From Bacteroidaceae bacterium (GTDB lineage Bacteria > Bacteroidota > Bacteroidia > Bacteroidales > Bacteroidaceae), in the NCBI GenBank assembly GCA_017466325.1, contig JAFTUK010000005.1:86227-150226 (forward strand): a stretch of 64,000 nt of DNA. Direction: 5' to 3'. Both the position numbers and the translations under genes were made by a program. The notes under the pieces were generated by a model, which saw only the letters and a program-made list of their open reading frames with translations, ran no database searches and was not told the origin of the DNA. Of this stretch, positions 7,486-15,400 are shown piece after piece. The stretch's first letter is position 1. The number at the start of each line of letters is the position of its first letter.

Positions 7486-8136
7486 TTACTGATTCTTCTT
7501 CAACCATTCCTGTCGGCGCAGGTCGGGCAGGTGCTTTATGCTGAAGTGCTCGAACTTGGCCTTGAAACCGTCACCGTCGGGCGAGGCGGCCATGAGACCT
7601 ACCATCACGGGAGTGTTGTCCTGCATCCAGCAATTACGCATCATGATATACTCCTTGTCGTCGAACGAATAGAATACCTCCACGGCATCCAGTCGGCGCA
7701 CGGCCTTTATCCACACGAAGGGGACAGGCTTGTCAAGTTGTACCACGCTCCAGTCGCTGGTGTGGTGGGTCACCACGGCGCTCAGGTTGTACTTGCCGTC
7801 CACGTACTCAATGCCTGTCTTCAGGTAGTTTTCGTGGTCGATGCGTATCATCAGCCCTGCCTGGTCGAAACGGGTCTTGTACTCGCCGGACACCTTCACC
7901 TTCACTTCAAACTCTCCGCCTCTAAGGGTGTAGAGGAACGGGGCATCGTCCACCGTGAAACCATAGTGCGAGATGCGCCAGTAATCGCTCTGTGGCGTTA
8001 CGTCCATCAGGAGTGTCCCATCCTTGATTTCCCAACTTTCGGGTTCGTTGAACCACTGCATTTTTTCCAATGTCTGTGCCATAGTCATAACGCTCAGCAG
8101 CATGGCTGCCATCGAGCATAATATTTTTCTTGTCAT
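7486..8136 (-). CDS. Exported DUF1349 protein (concanavalin-like fold)
   Basis: The 216-residue protein has a signal peptide (MTRKILCSMAAMLLSVMTMA, cleaved after AQ). The rest fits DUF1349: a two-sheet concanavalin-type fold with FNEPESWEIKDGTLLMDVTP, then DQAGLMIRIDHENYLKTGIE, and the terminal APASPDG-like segment MAASPDGDGFKAKFEHFSIK. Members often accompany glycan-degrading enzymes and may bind carbohydrate, but enzymatic activity is not established. It lies downstream of the M28 peptidase gene on the same strand, separated by a 45-bp hairpin repeat. The converging esterase gene ends at the shared terminator. Confidence 0.82.
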   Translation of the reverse strand: MTRKILCSMAAMLLSVMTMAQTLEKMQWFNEPESWEIKDGTLLMDVTPQSDYWRISHYGFTVDDAPFLYTLRGGEFEVKVKVSGEYKTRFDQAGLMIRIDHENYLKTGIEYVDGKYNLSAVVTHHTSDWSVVQLDKPVPFVWIKAVRRLDAVEVFYSFDDKEYIMMRNCWMQDNTPVMVGLMAASPDGDGFKAKFEHFSIKHLPDLRRQEWLKKNQ

Positions 8137-8199
8137 ATTTCAGTTTTTCGTTTGCTCGGAGTAATCGGAGTGTGCCCCGGGTACTTGTTGCTCTTTATC

Positions 8200-8244
8200 C
8201 CAAATCGGTCATTAGCGCATTACAGTCCAATGACCGATTTGGGT
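8200..8244. repeat. 45-bp deletion derivative of the CCCAAATCGG MITE-like element
   Basis: CCCAAATCGGTCATT at the left and its exact reverse complement at the right enclose 15 bases. The interior equals the outermost bases of the full copy at 16257-16418 (AGCG plus ACAGTC) with everything between removed. It forms a 15-bp perfect hairpin directly abutting the M28 peptidase stop. Confidence 0.85.
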
Positions 8245-9267
8245 TTAATTAAACTCCGTATTTGCCATCTTCCACAGGCACAGGAAGGCAGCCTTGGTGA
8301 TGTCCACCATCTTGTCCCAGTTGATGCGTTCTGCGTGGTCCGATGGCATGTGGTAGTCGGGATGCCCGTCGGTGTGATACCACACTATGGAGGCGCCGGC
8401 CTTGAAGAAGGGCACCTGGTCGCTGCCTCCGCTTAGGTCGTCCGAAGGAAAAAGGTCGGGGTCGAGGGCAAGCGAATATTTCTCTATGTCGCTCTTCAGC
8501 CATGTGGCATAGACCGAGTCCTTGGCCAGGTACAGGTATTTCATTTGCCGGGGACGGTGTTCCATGTTGTTGCGCCCGATCATGTCGAAGTTCATGTAGC
8601 CCTTCACCTTCTTTATGTCGGGGAAGTTGTTGACGAAGTATTTCGAACCGAACAGTCCTTTCTCCTCTCCGTCCCAAAGGGCAAAGATTACCGTCTTCTC
8701 GGGTTGCTGGCCGGTAGCTATGAAGGCGCTGAGTATCTGGAGAACGGCCTGCACTCCGGATGCGTTGTCGTCTGCCCCGTTGAAAATATTGTCACCCTGC
8801 AGCAAAGGGTCGTATCCCAGATGGTCGTAGTGTGCACCCACGATGACAATCTCCTCGGGGTTTCTTCCCTCGATTTTGGCCAGTATGTTGCGCATGGGAG
8901 CAATGCGGTGCGGCTTTTTCTTCAGTGTCTCCACTTTGTCCGGGTCCACGGTAAACGGCGCATTACTCCGCTCGGCAGAATAGGCGTTGAAAGGTTGTCC
9001 GAAGCCCTCTTCCAAGAGAGGCTTGGCACCCATTAACTTGAGGATGGAAATCAGGTATTCTCCGGCTACTTGCCCATGTCCGGTACCCGCTTCGCGTCCC
9101 ATCAGGGCATCGGATGCAAGGAACTCCACGTATGCCTCGGCCTTTTGTCTGTTGATGCTAAGCAACCCCTTCTGTTCGGGTGTCACTTTCTCCTTCTTCT
9201 TTGCCTCGCACGGCACCGTTGCCATTGCTCCAATCAGAGCCAGGAGCAGAAAAAATCTCATCTTCAT
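8245..9267 (-). CDS. M28-family zinc aminopeptidase, exported
   Basis: The 340-residue product starts MKMRFFLLLALIGAMATVPC, a signal peptide with a possible lipobox Cys at the end. Metal ligands of M28 peptidases are all visible: His and Asp around VGAHYDHLG, Asp in NGADDNASGV, the catalytic Glu pair in LWDGEEKGLFGS, Asp in MNFDMIGRN, and the late His in DYHMPSDHAE. It should release N-terminal residues from peptides in the periplasm. A GTG nine codons upstream is rejected because the -7 box TACCTTTG (9296-9303) overlaps it. The DUF1349 gene follows on the same strand. Confidence 0.9.
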   Translation of the reverse strand: MKMRFFLLLALIGAMATVPCEAKKKEKVTPEQKGLLSINRQKAEAYVEFLASDALMGREAGTGHGQVAGEYLISILKLMGAKPLLEEGFGQPFNAYSAERSNAPFTVDPDKVETLKKKPHRIAPMRNILAKIEGRNPEEIVIVGAHYDHLGYDPLLQGDNIFNGADDNASGVQAVLQILSAFIATGQQPEKTVIFALWDGEEKGLFGSKYFVNNFPDIKKVKGYMNFDMIGRNNMEHRPRQMKYLYLAKDSVYATWLKSDIEKYSLALDPDLFPSDDLSGGSDQVPFFKAGASIVWYHTDGHPDYHMPSDHAERINWDKMVDITKAAFLCLWKMANTEFN

Positions 9268-9295
9268 AGAGTAGGAAAAGTTGTTGTTCTTCACG

Positions 9296-9326
9296 CAAAG
9301 GTACGAATAAGCAGGCGTAAAACCAA
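9296..9326 (-). promoter_or_regulatory. Promoter of the M28 peptidase gene
   Basis: On the minus strand TTGG (9323-9326), 19 bases, then TACCTTTG (9296-9303). The spacing is exact and the -33 element differs from TTTG by one base. Confidence 0.65.
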
Positions 9327-9380
9327 GTTTATGCCTGCTTTAATTTGTGTGTTGTCGTGCATAAGTGTCAATCTTGCACG

Positions 9381-9514
9381 TCAGATGCTCTCGTAGTAAT
9401 CCAGGAATTCCTTGGGGAATCGTACCGGCTTGTTCCTGTCCATGTTGAAGTAGTATCCCACCTGTCGGGCGGTGCAGAAGGTGCGTTCTCCCTCCACTAT
9501 TTCTATCTCTGCTT
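9381..9514 (-). pseudogene. C-terminal fragment of a thioesterase-like gene
   Basis: About 44 codons before the TGA at 9381-9383 read EAEIEIVEGERTFCTARQVG, then NMDRNKPVRFPKEFLDYYES. Both the pattern and the ending resemble YbgC/4-hydroxybenzoyl-CoA-type hot-dog thioesterases. No start codon or catalytic N-terminal part exists upstream. The fragment begins exactly where the G-rich repeat at 9515-9632 ends, which suggests that insertion or deletion at this repeat destroyed the gene. The open frame does continue through the repeat and across tRNA-Asp, but that is meaningless. Confidence 0.5.
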
Positions 9515-9632
9515 CGGACCCTCCCCCCCCTTGCCTCTCCCAAGGGCGGGGAGTATAATGTACTGCCGATGTGGCCACGAGTCGGTTGTAATTACTCCCT
9601 CCCATACAGGGGAGGGCTGGGGGAGGGGTCCG
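9515..9632. repeat. 118-bp G/C-rich inverted-repeat element
   Basis: The element begins CGGACCCTCCCCC and ends GGGGGAGGGGTCCG, with inner segments CTCCC/GGGAG also inverted around an unrelated centre. A half copy lies at 46763-46804. It is flanked by CTT on each side (possible short target duplication) and interrupts the thioesterase-like fragment. Confidence 0.65.
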
Positions 9633-9644
9633 CTTGGTAAACAA

Positions 9645-9674
9645 AAAGAGGAGAGTCTCGAAACTCTCCTCTTT
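9645..9674 (-). terminator. Terminator of tRNA-Asp
   Basis: A 12-bp stem (AAAGAGGAGAGT with ACTCTCCTCTTT) and a four-base loop are followed on the minus strand by a T-run. It begins one base after the tRNA 3' end. Confidence 0.8.
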
Positions 9675-9675
9675 G

Positions 9676-9749
9676 CGGTGCGGACGGGACTCGAACCCGC
9701 GACCCCTAGCGTGACAGGCTAGTATTCTAACCAGCTGAACTACCGCACC
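9676..9749 (-). tRNA. tRNA-Asp (GTC)
   Basis: The minus strand folds as a cloverleaf: acceptor GGTGCGG pairs with CCGCACC and has discriminator G. The D-arm is AGTTCAGCTGGTTAGA, the anticodon loop is CTGTCAC with GTC, and the T-arm is GCGGGTTCGAGTCCCGT. CCA is not encoded. The promoter lies at 9778-9808 and a terminator follows immediately. Confidence 0.95.
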
Positions 9750-9777
9750 AGCGTTTGTTCTTTCTGTTTTGCGAGTG

Positions 9778-9808
9778 CAAAGGTAAGACATTATTCCGAA
9801 ACCTCCAA
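9778..9808 (-). promoter_or_regulatory. Promoter of tRNA-Asp
   Basis: The minus strand reads TTGG (9805-9808), 19 bases, TACCTTTG (9778-9785), about 28 bases before the tRNA 5' end. It has the same architecture as the M28 peptidase promoter. Confidence 0.65.
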
Positions 9809-9907
9809 ATGATTTGGCAAGTTTTTTTTCATTTCTTCTGGAAATAAGTCTTCGGATGGCGGTAGGTGTTGTGGCAGCCTGGTGCTAAAGGGGTGGGGCG
9901 AAAGTGC

Positions 9908-11047
9908 TCATTTGATATTTATGTTGCCATGCATGTTTTCTATTTGGAAGAGTGTGGGGGCACTGGAAGATGTTCCGAAGTATCCTTCCTTGGAAGAGAA
10001 GAAGTCCTTTTCCACTATGTGTGTGTTCTTGTGTTTTATTAGCCCGTCAATGCTTATTGAACCGAACCTGCTGCTCAGTTTGTAGCCGGCATTTATCTGT
10101 TTGGGTATACGGAGCTTCAGGTCGGTGAAGGTGCCCTTCATGTAGAAACTCTCAAATTTGGTTTTCTCGCTGATGCTGACTTTAATCTTGGAGTGCTGGC
10201 TGTTGGGGATGTTGACGAGTGTGCCTGCCTGACTGAGTTCTATGGACGAGTGCTGGCTGGAAATGGTTGTCTTTCCTGTAGCCAGACCGATGTCTATGGT
10301 TGAGTGTTGTATGTCCATGTCCGCATCCTTGAAACTTCCTATGCTGACATGTGAGAAACTTTCTTTAAGGGCAAGTGTGTTGCAGGTGCCTATGCTTACT
10401 TCTTTGCAATGGGAGTTTTTTATGTCCAACTGGTTGCATTTGCCTATGCTTACATTGCAGAACGATGCGTTTACCTTGGCCCGGTTGCTTCTGGTGAGAT
10501 ACAGGTTGCCGTGTGCGGCCTCCAGGATACATTCTCCATCTGCCTTTATGTTCTGGCACAGCAAGGTTCCGAAACTGACCTTGGCCTCCAGTTTTGCGCA
10601 TTCGTAGTCGGGGATGTGTATGTCTCCGAAAGCGTTTAGTACGGTAAGCGACAGTTCGTTTTCTGGCACATACACCGCCCATGTGGACTCCATGCTGTTT
10701 TGCTTGTCGTTGTTGCCTGTGTCGTTGCGTCTGAGTTCCAGGCTATATGTGTTGCCCTCCTCCTGACGGATAATCTCCGTGCTTTCCAGCATTTTGTCGG
10801 CATAACTCTGGCTTTCGGCCTTTATGTGTAACTTGTAATCCAGTTCTATCATGTCCTTGTCCCAGACATAGATCCTGATGTTGCCAAAGCGGTTGTTTAG
10901 TTTCAGCGTTGCGCCTCTCTTTACGTTCCGGAAGGTAATCTTCCCGGTCTTGCTTCTCTCGAATTGTGCCTCGCTTGCAAGGGCATGCGGCATGGCTATG
11001 GCGAGTAGTGCCAATAGCAGGCATAGTGTTCTGGCGATGTGTCTCAT
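9908..11047 (-). CDS. Exported DUF4097/DUF2807-type beta-helix protein of the sigma operon
   Basis: The 379-residue product has a signal peptide ending PHALAS. The remainder is a chain of short beta turns, repeatedly pairing an aliphatic residue with Asn, Gly or Ser (FGNIRIYVWD, FGDIHIPDY, SFCNVSIGKCN, SHCKEVSIGTCN, SFSHVSIGS, QHSTIDIG). This is the layout of 'putative auto-transporter adhesin' DUF2807/DUF4097 proteins, which form a right-handed beta-helix. The recurrent VSIG turns, about 20 residues apart, mark the coils. It is the third gene of an ECF sigma/anti-sigma operon, the usual place for such proteins in Bacteroidota, where a role in envelope sensing is suspected but not shown. Confidence 0.75.
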   Translation of the reverse strand: MRHIARTLCLLLALLAIAMPHALASEAQFERSKTGKITFRNVKRGATLKLNNRFGNIRIYVWDKDMIELDYKLHIKAESQSYADKMLESTEIIRQEEGNTYSLELRRNDTGNNDKQNSMESTWAVYVPENELSLTVLNAFGDIHIPDYECAKLEAKVSFGTLLCQNIKADGECILEAAHGNLYLTRSNRAKVNASFCNVSIGKCNQLDIKNSHCKEVSIGTCNTLALKESFSHVSIGSFKDADMDIQHSTIDIGLATGKTTISSQHSSIELSQAGTLVNIPNSQHSKIKVSISEKTKFESFYMKGTFTDLKLRIPKQINAGYKLSSRFGSISIDGLIKHKNTHIVEKDFFSSKEGYFGTSSSAPTLFQIENMHGNINIK

Positions 11048-11061
11048 ATTTCTTGGGGTGT

Positions 11062-11598
11062 TTATTGTTGTTTGCTTAGTCGTGCCTGTTTGCCTTCGTT
11101 CAGTATCGTGTGTATGTATTGCAGACTTCTAAGGTGCGACTGGTATATGGATGCTATATGGTATATCTTTTCGTCTTCGGAGAGATGCTCTCCGTCAATG
11201 TCGGCAACGAGCGAATCCGGTGCCATGTTAATCTTGATGACTTCGTCCATGAGCCTGTCTCTGGTTTTGGGGTCAAGTTCTTTGCACAGGTTGGCGATGA
11301 ACTCGGTTTCGTTCCACAACAGGGACCTGTAATAGCCACGTACTTCTGCAATCATCAGGTCGGCTTCGGTGGGAGGGGCTTCATCCCTGTGCATGCCGGG
11401 TGTGACGAAGAAGAACAGCAACAGGGATGCGGCAATGGCCGCGGAGGTTAGCAGGCGCCATGTTTTCCACCGCTTCTTCTCGCGCTCGGCTTTCTCCAGC
11501 CGTTTCATGAACCTTTCCCTGCTTCCCGGTGGAAGTCGGGGGGTGTCAATGCTTGACTTGATTAGAAGTTCCAGTTCTGTGTCATTTATGTTTTTCAT
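11062..11598 (-). CDS. Putative membrane anti-sigma factor
   Basis: The 178-residue protein has a charged cytoplasmic N-terminus of about 45 residues, one transmembrane helix (LLTSAAIAASLLLFFFVTP, about 49-67) and an extracytoplasmic helical domain with no recognisable fold. The cytoplasmic part (TELELLIKSSIDTPRLPPGS) would hold the sigma factor. It overlaps the sigma gene by 17 bases and is followed after 14 bases by the DUF4097 protein. Assignment rests on topology and gene order rather than on a conserved zinc-binding anti-sigma motif, which is absent. Confidence 0.7.
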   Translation of the reverse strand: MKNINDTELELLIKSSIDTPRLPPGSRERFMKRLEKAEREKKRWKTWRLLTSAAIAASLLLFFFVTPGMHRDEAPPTEADLMIAEVRGYYRSLLWNETEFIANLCKELDPKTRDRLMDEVIKINMAPDSLVADIDGEHLSEDEKIYHIASIYQSHLRSLQYIHTILNEGKQARLSKQQ

Positions 11599-12121
11599 AT
11601 CGGAAGCATGTTATCAGTTTCTGTTTCGCCCGTGTCAACTGTGTCCTGATGGTAGAGGGTTTGGCATGGAGCAGGGAGGCGATGTCGTCCGAACTCAGGT
11701 CCTCCACTACGGATAATAGCAGCACCGTCTTGTATTTCTCCGGAAGGGAATCGATGGCCTGACGCAGATTTCCGTTCCTTTCCGCATCAATCAGCATGTC
11801 GTCTGTCCCCTCGTCTGCGGTGATGTCAATGCCCTCCTCCCAACAGTCCCATCTGTTTTTCTGCTTTCTCAGGCGGTCTATGGTTTCGTTTATGGTTATA
11901 CGCCTGAGTCTTCGTTCCATGTCTGCCTGTCTGTCCAGCATCTGTATTTTTCCGGTAAGCGGGAGTAACAGGACTTCCTGTACTATATCCTCCGCTTCGT
12001 ACTCATCGCCTATAAGACGGCATGCCGTGGAGAACATGGTTTGTGCAAACAGATTGTAGAAGGCCGTCTGTGCACTTCTGTCCCTGTTCCGGCATCCCTT
12101 TATGATTTCATCGTAACTCAC
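11582..12121 (-). CDS. ECF RNA polymerase sigma factor
   Basis: The 179-residue protein has region 2 (about 10-75, QTAFYNLFAQTMFSTACRLI, then DEYEAEDIVQEVLLL) and region 4 (about 118-172, AIDSLPEKYKTVLLLSVVED, then SSDDIASLLHAKPSTIRTQL). It should direct polymerase to a stress or surface regulon and is probably held by the next gene's membrane protein. The start is a GTG at 12119-12121; no in-frame ATG precedes region 2. The 17-base overlap with the next gene means tight translational coupling. The divergent GH20 gene across a repeat-containing gap could be a regulon member, but no evidence beyond position exists. Confidence 0.9.
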   Translation of the reverse strand: MSYDEIIKGCRNRDRSAQTAFYNLFAQTMFSTACRLIGDEYEAEDIVQEVLLLPLTGKIQMLDRQADMERRLRRITINETIDRLRKQKNRWDCWEEGIDITADEGTDDMLIDAERNGNLRQAIDSLPEKYKTVLLLSVVEDLSSDDIASLLHAKPSTIRTQLTRAKQKLITCFRYEKHK

Positions 12122-12252
12122 TTCTTGTCGTTGTTATAGGCAATGTTTCTGTCTATATAACGTAAACCGGCGCTGGTTTGCTACAAAGAAAGGCATTTTT
12201 TTCGCGCTAAAGGGCAAAAAACATTCCAGTACCGATTTCTGTGCCCTGCATT

Positions 12253-12318
12253 CGGTACAGGAGTACCGCCGTGTCGGTATTGGAGTACCGTCGTGTCGGT
12301 ATTGCAGTACCGACGTGA
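12253..12318. repeat. Three 22-bp tandem palindromic repeats
   Basis: Three units start at 12253, 12275 and 12297, each beginning CGGTA and containing TACCG, so CGGTA-N6-TACCG is a perfect inverted repeat within each unit. Copies differ at only three or four positions. A partial motif (AGTACCG) also occurs upstream at about 12220 and AGTACTGG follows. They sit between the divergent sigma-factor and GH20 genes, a position suited to regulator binding. Confidence 0.85.
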
Positions 12319-12403
12319 GAGTACTGGCTCTGTAAAGGGTATGCAGATGGGTGTTTTAACACATTATAAGAACTTTGGTGGGGGATGTGTGGATAAATTT
12401 CTG

Positions 12404-12411
12404 TATCTTTG
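12404..12411 (+). promoter_or_regulatory. -7 box of the GH20 gene
   Basis: TATCTTTG matches TAnnTTTG, 33 bases before the ATG at 12445. No TTTG is found at the 19-base distance, so the promoter may depend on an activator or on another sigma factor. Confidence 0.55.
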
Positions 12412-12444
12412 GCGCGTAGAACTAACCAAAACAACGATAACACC

Positions 12445-15400
12445 ATGAAAAGACTGTTTGCATCAATCTCCTTCCTTGTGGCTGCTGCCACCCTGTCCAT
12501 GGCCGGAGTGCTAGTAACGGAGTACATGTCTGCCGTGAAGGGAGAGCAGGTGAAAGGTTCCGTCAAGGCGGATACCTATTATATTATATCCGGTATAGAC
12601 CAGGGGTCCAGGGAATATTACCTGTACGACAACGGCCGGCAGGTGAAGGGCAGCGCAGCCTTCCCCACGGGCGACGAATCCACGGCTTCGCACGTCTGGA
12701 CGTTGAAGTCCAGTGGCGATGCGTGGGTTATAGTTAACGTTGACACGGGCAGGAACATGAACCTAGGTTCGTCCAACGGCAGCGCCATAGGCATGTCCTC
12801 GGCGGAGCAGGAGAATGCCATACATTTCGGTTCTGACGGCTACCTGACAATACTTAACGCCAACGGGCAGGCCATAGACATGACCGCTAACGGTGCCAAT
12901 CCCACCACGTGGAAGGGAACCGCCACTCCCAGCGGTTCGCGCAGGTTGAAGATATATGAGGTTGAGGATGTGAGGATGGAGCAGAAGAAGTCCCTGAGCC
13001 TTATCCCTGCCCCCAAGTCGGCAACGGTGGGCGAGGGCGAGTTCGTGCTGAAGAGCGGTCTTACCATCGGAGTGGGACAGTTCTCCCAGACCGATGTGCA
13101 GAATGCGGTGCTGGCAGACGTGGCACGTCTTATCACCACGCTGGACAATGCAACTGGCCTGGGATGCAAGGCCGCTCCTGGCAAAGCGGACATCACCATC
13201 GGCGAGAACAAGGATGTCGCTCCAGAGGGCTACGTCCTGGACATTGCCCCAGACGGTGTGGAGATACAGGTTTCTTCCGCCGACGGAGCATACTATGCCA
13301 TACAGAGCCTCCTGCGCCTGTTGCCCCCCAATGTAGTACTGGGCAAGGAGGGAGAGGCTGGGTGCACCTATGCCCTGCCCGTAGTCCGTATAGAAGACGA
13401 ACCGCGCTTTGCCTACCGAGGTTTCATGCTCGACGTAAGCCGCCACTTCTTCACCATAGAGCAGATAAAGAAGATGCTGGACCTGATGGCCATCTACAAG
13501 ATGAACGTATTCCACTGGCATCTGACTGACGATCAGGGATGGCGTGCTGAGATAAAGCAGTATCCCCTGCTTACCACCAAGGGAGCCGAGCGCAGGAGCA
13601 GTTACGATACGCCGATTACCAGGGTGGAGGAGAACGGACAGGTCTACTGGACAGGCGAGGGTGCGCAGACAAACCGCAAGTACGGTCCATTCTATTACAC
13701 CCAGGAGGAGATGAAGGACATCGTGCGCTATGCGGCAGAACGCCATATCGACGTGTTGCCAGAGGTGGACATGCCCGGACATTTCGTTGCCGCAATGCAT
13801 GCCTATCCCCAATACTCCTGCCATCCCGACCGTGCCCCCGAGGTGTGGATAAACGGTGGTATCAGCGCCGATGTCCTCAATGTGGCCAACCCCGAGGCCG
13901 TGCAGTTTGCCAAGAACATCATCACCGAACTCTGTGCCATATTCCCTTACCCCTATTTCCACATCGGAGGCGACGAGTGCCCCACTTCGCAATGGGAGGG
14001 CAATGCCCTTTGCCAGGAGAAACTCGCCGCTTTAGGCAAGAGTAGTTTCCGTGCCTTGCAGACGGAGTTCATACGCGAGATAAACGAACATCTTGCCTCC
14101 CTGGGCAAGAGGATGGTTTGCTGGAACGAATGCATCACGGAAAGCGGTGCCGACCTGGACCTGATGAAGCAGTCCGGCGCCACCATTATGTGCTGGAACC
14201 CCTGCCAGAGCGGAGCGGCAAAGGCTGCCTCCCTGGGACTGAATGCCATCATCACGGAGTGGGGTAGCGGTTGCTACTACATAAACCGCCGTCAGAGCAA
14301 CGACTATGGCGAACCCACCGCGGCAGGTTCGGGCAACGACAATGTTGAGGCTACCTACAACTATGTGCCTGTCCCCTCGGGTGTTTCCGCACAGGCGGCA
14401 AAGTATTATGTGGGTGTGCAGGGAACCTTCTGGGCAGAGCATGTCAGCAGTAACGAGTATCTGGAATATCTGGCTCTGCCTCGTCTCATGTGCATTGCCG
14501 AGGCCGGCTGGACACCGCAGGAGCAGAAGAACTGGCCTTCCTTCGTACGCCGCATGACCGTGGACACCGAGATGCTGGACCTCGGCCAGTACATCTATGC
14601 ACGCCACTGGATGGAGGACTATGTGCCACGCCAGGCTCCGTCTTCGCCCATAGCGGACGGCAGTGTGGTTACTTTCACCAACAAGAGCGCCGACCGCGGA
14701 CAGTGCCTTGCCGACGAGGACGGTGCACTGAACGCCCAGGGCAATGTCTGCACGGAGTGGACGCTGGAGTCTGCCGGCAACGGCAAATTCTATATTCGCA
14801 GCAATGTGAGCGGAAAGTATCTCTATGCCGAAAACGGCAATAGCGGAACGATGGTGACGCTGGGCACCTCCAAGACGCCCTGGGCTTTCGACACCACCAC
14901 CGTTCCCGGTTATGTGGCCATCTGTTATGATACCACATCGGGAAATGCCGTCAACAACAATGTCAGCAACGCCACCAAGGCACGCCTCTTTGCCCACGGT
15001 ACGGGCAACGGAGCCTCATTCTGGACCATAGCCACCGAAGAGCAGACGGAACTGAAGGACGGCGAGACAGGCACCCTCGTGTACGATTTCTACTATCTGG
15101 GCATCAGCATAGGGCGCAAGGAGTTCCGCCTCGCGAAGGGCACACCGTATCCCGCCTTTTTGGAGTATGTCCCCAATGGCTATATGCCTATGTCCGATGA
15201 GGTTCCAGCAGGCCAGGTGCACCTCGTCAGCGAAACCAGGGAGATAGCCGTTCAGCGCATCCCCGAGACGGGTCGCTACTATCGTTTCCAGAATACAATC
15301 ATGAACCGCTTCCTCAGCACCGGTGCCGCATCGCTCCAGACATTCAGTACCACCGAGGCAGGGCACAACACCATATTCTATTACGATGCCGGCGAACTGC

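Noticed and set aside
9381-9791. 136-codon minus-strand frame covering tRNA-Asp
   Set aside because: It reads through a tRNA, its terminator and an inverted repeat; only the last ~44 codons resemble a protein, so I kept those as a fragment.
12253-12318. Possible CRISPR array
   Set aside because: Three units follow each other with no spacers and are internally palindromic; no cas gene is present.
12763-13992. 409-codon open frame on the minus strand inside the GH20 gene
   Set aside because: It lies fully antisense to a gene with intact catalytic motifs, shows no family pattern, and arises from the G/C-ending codons of the real gene.
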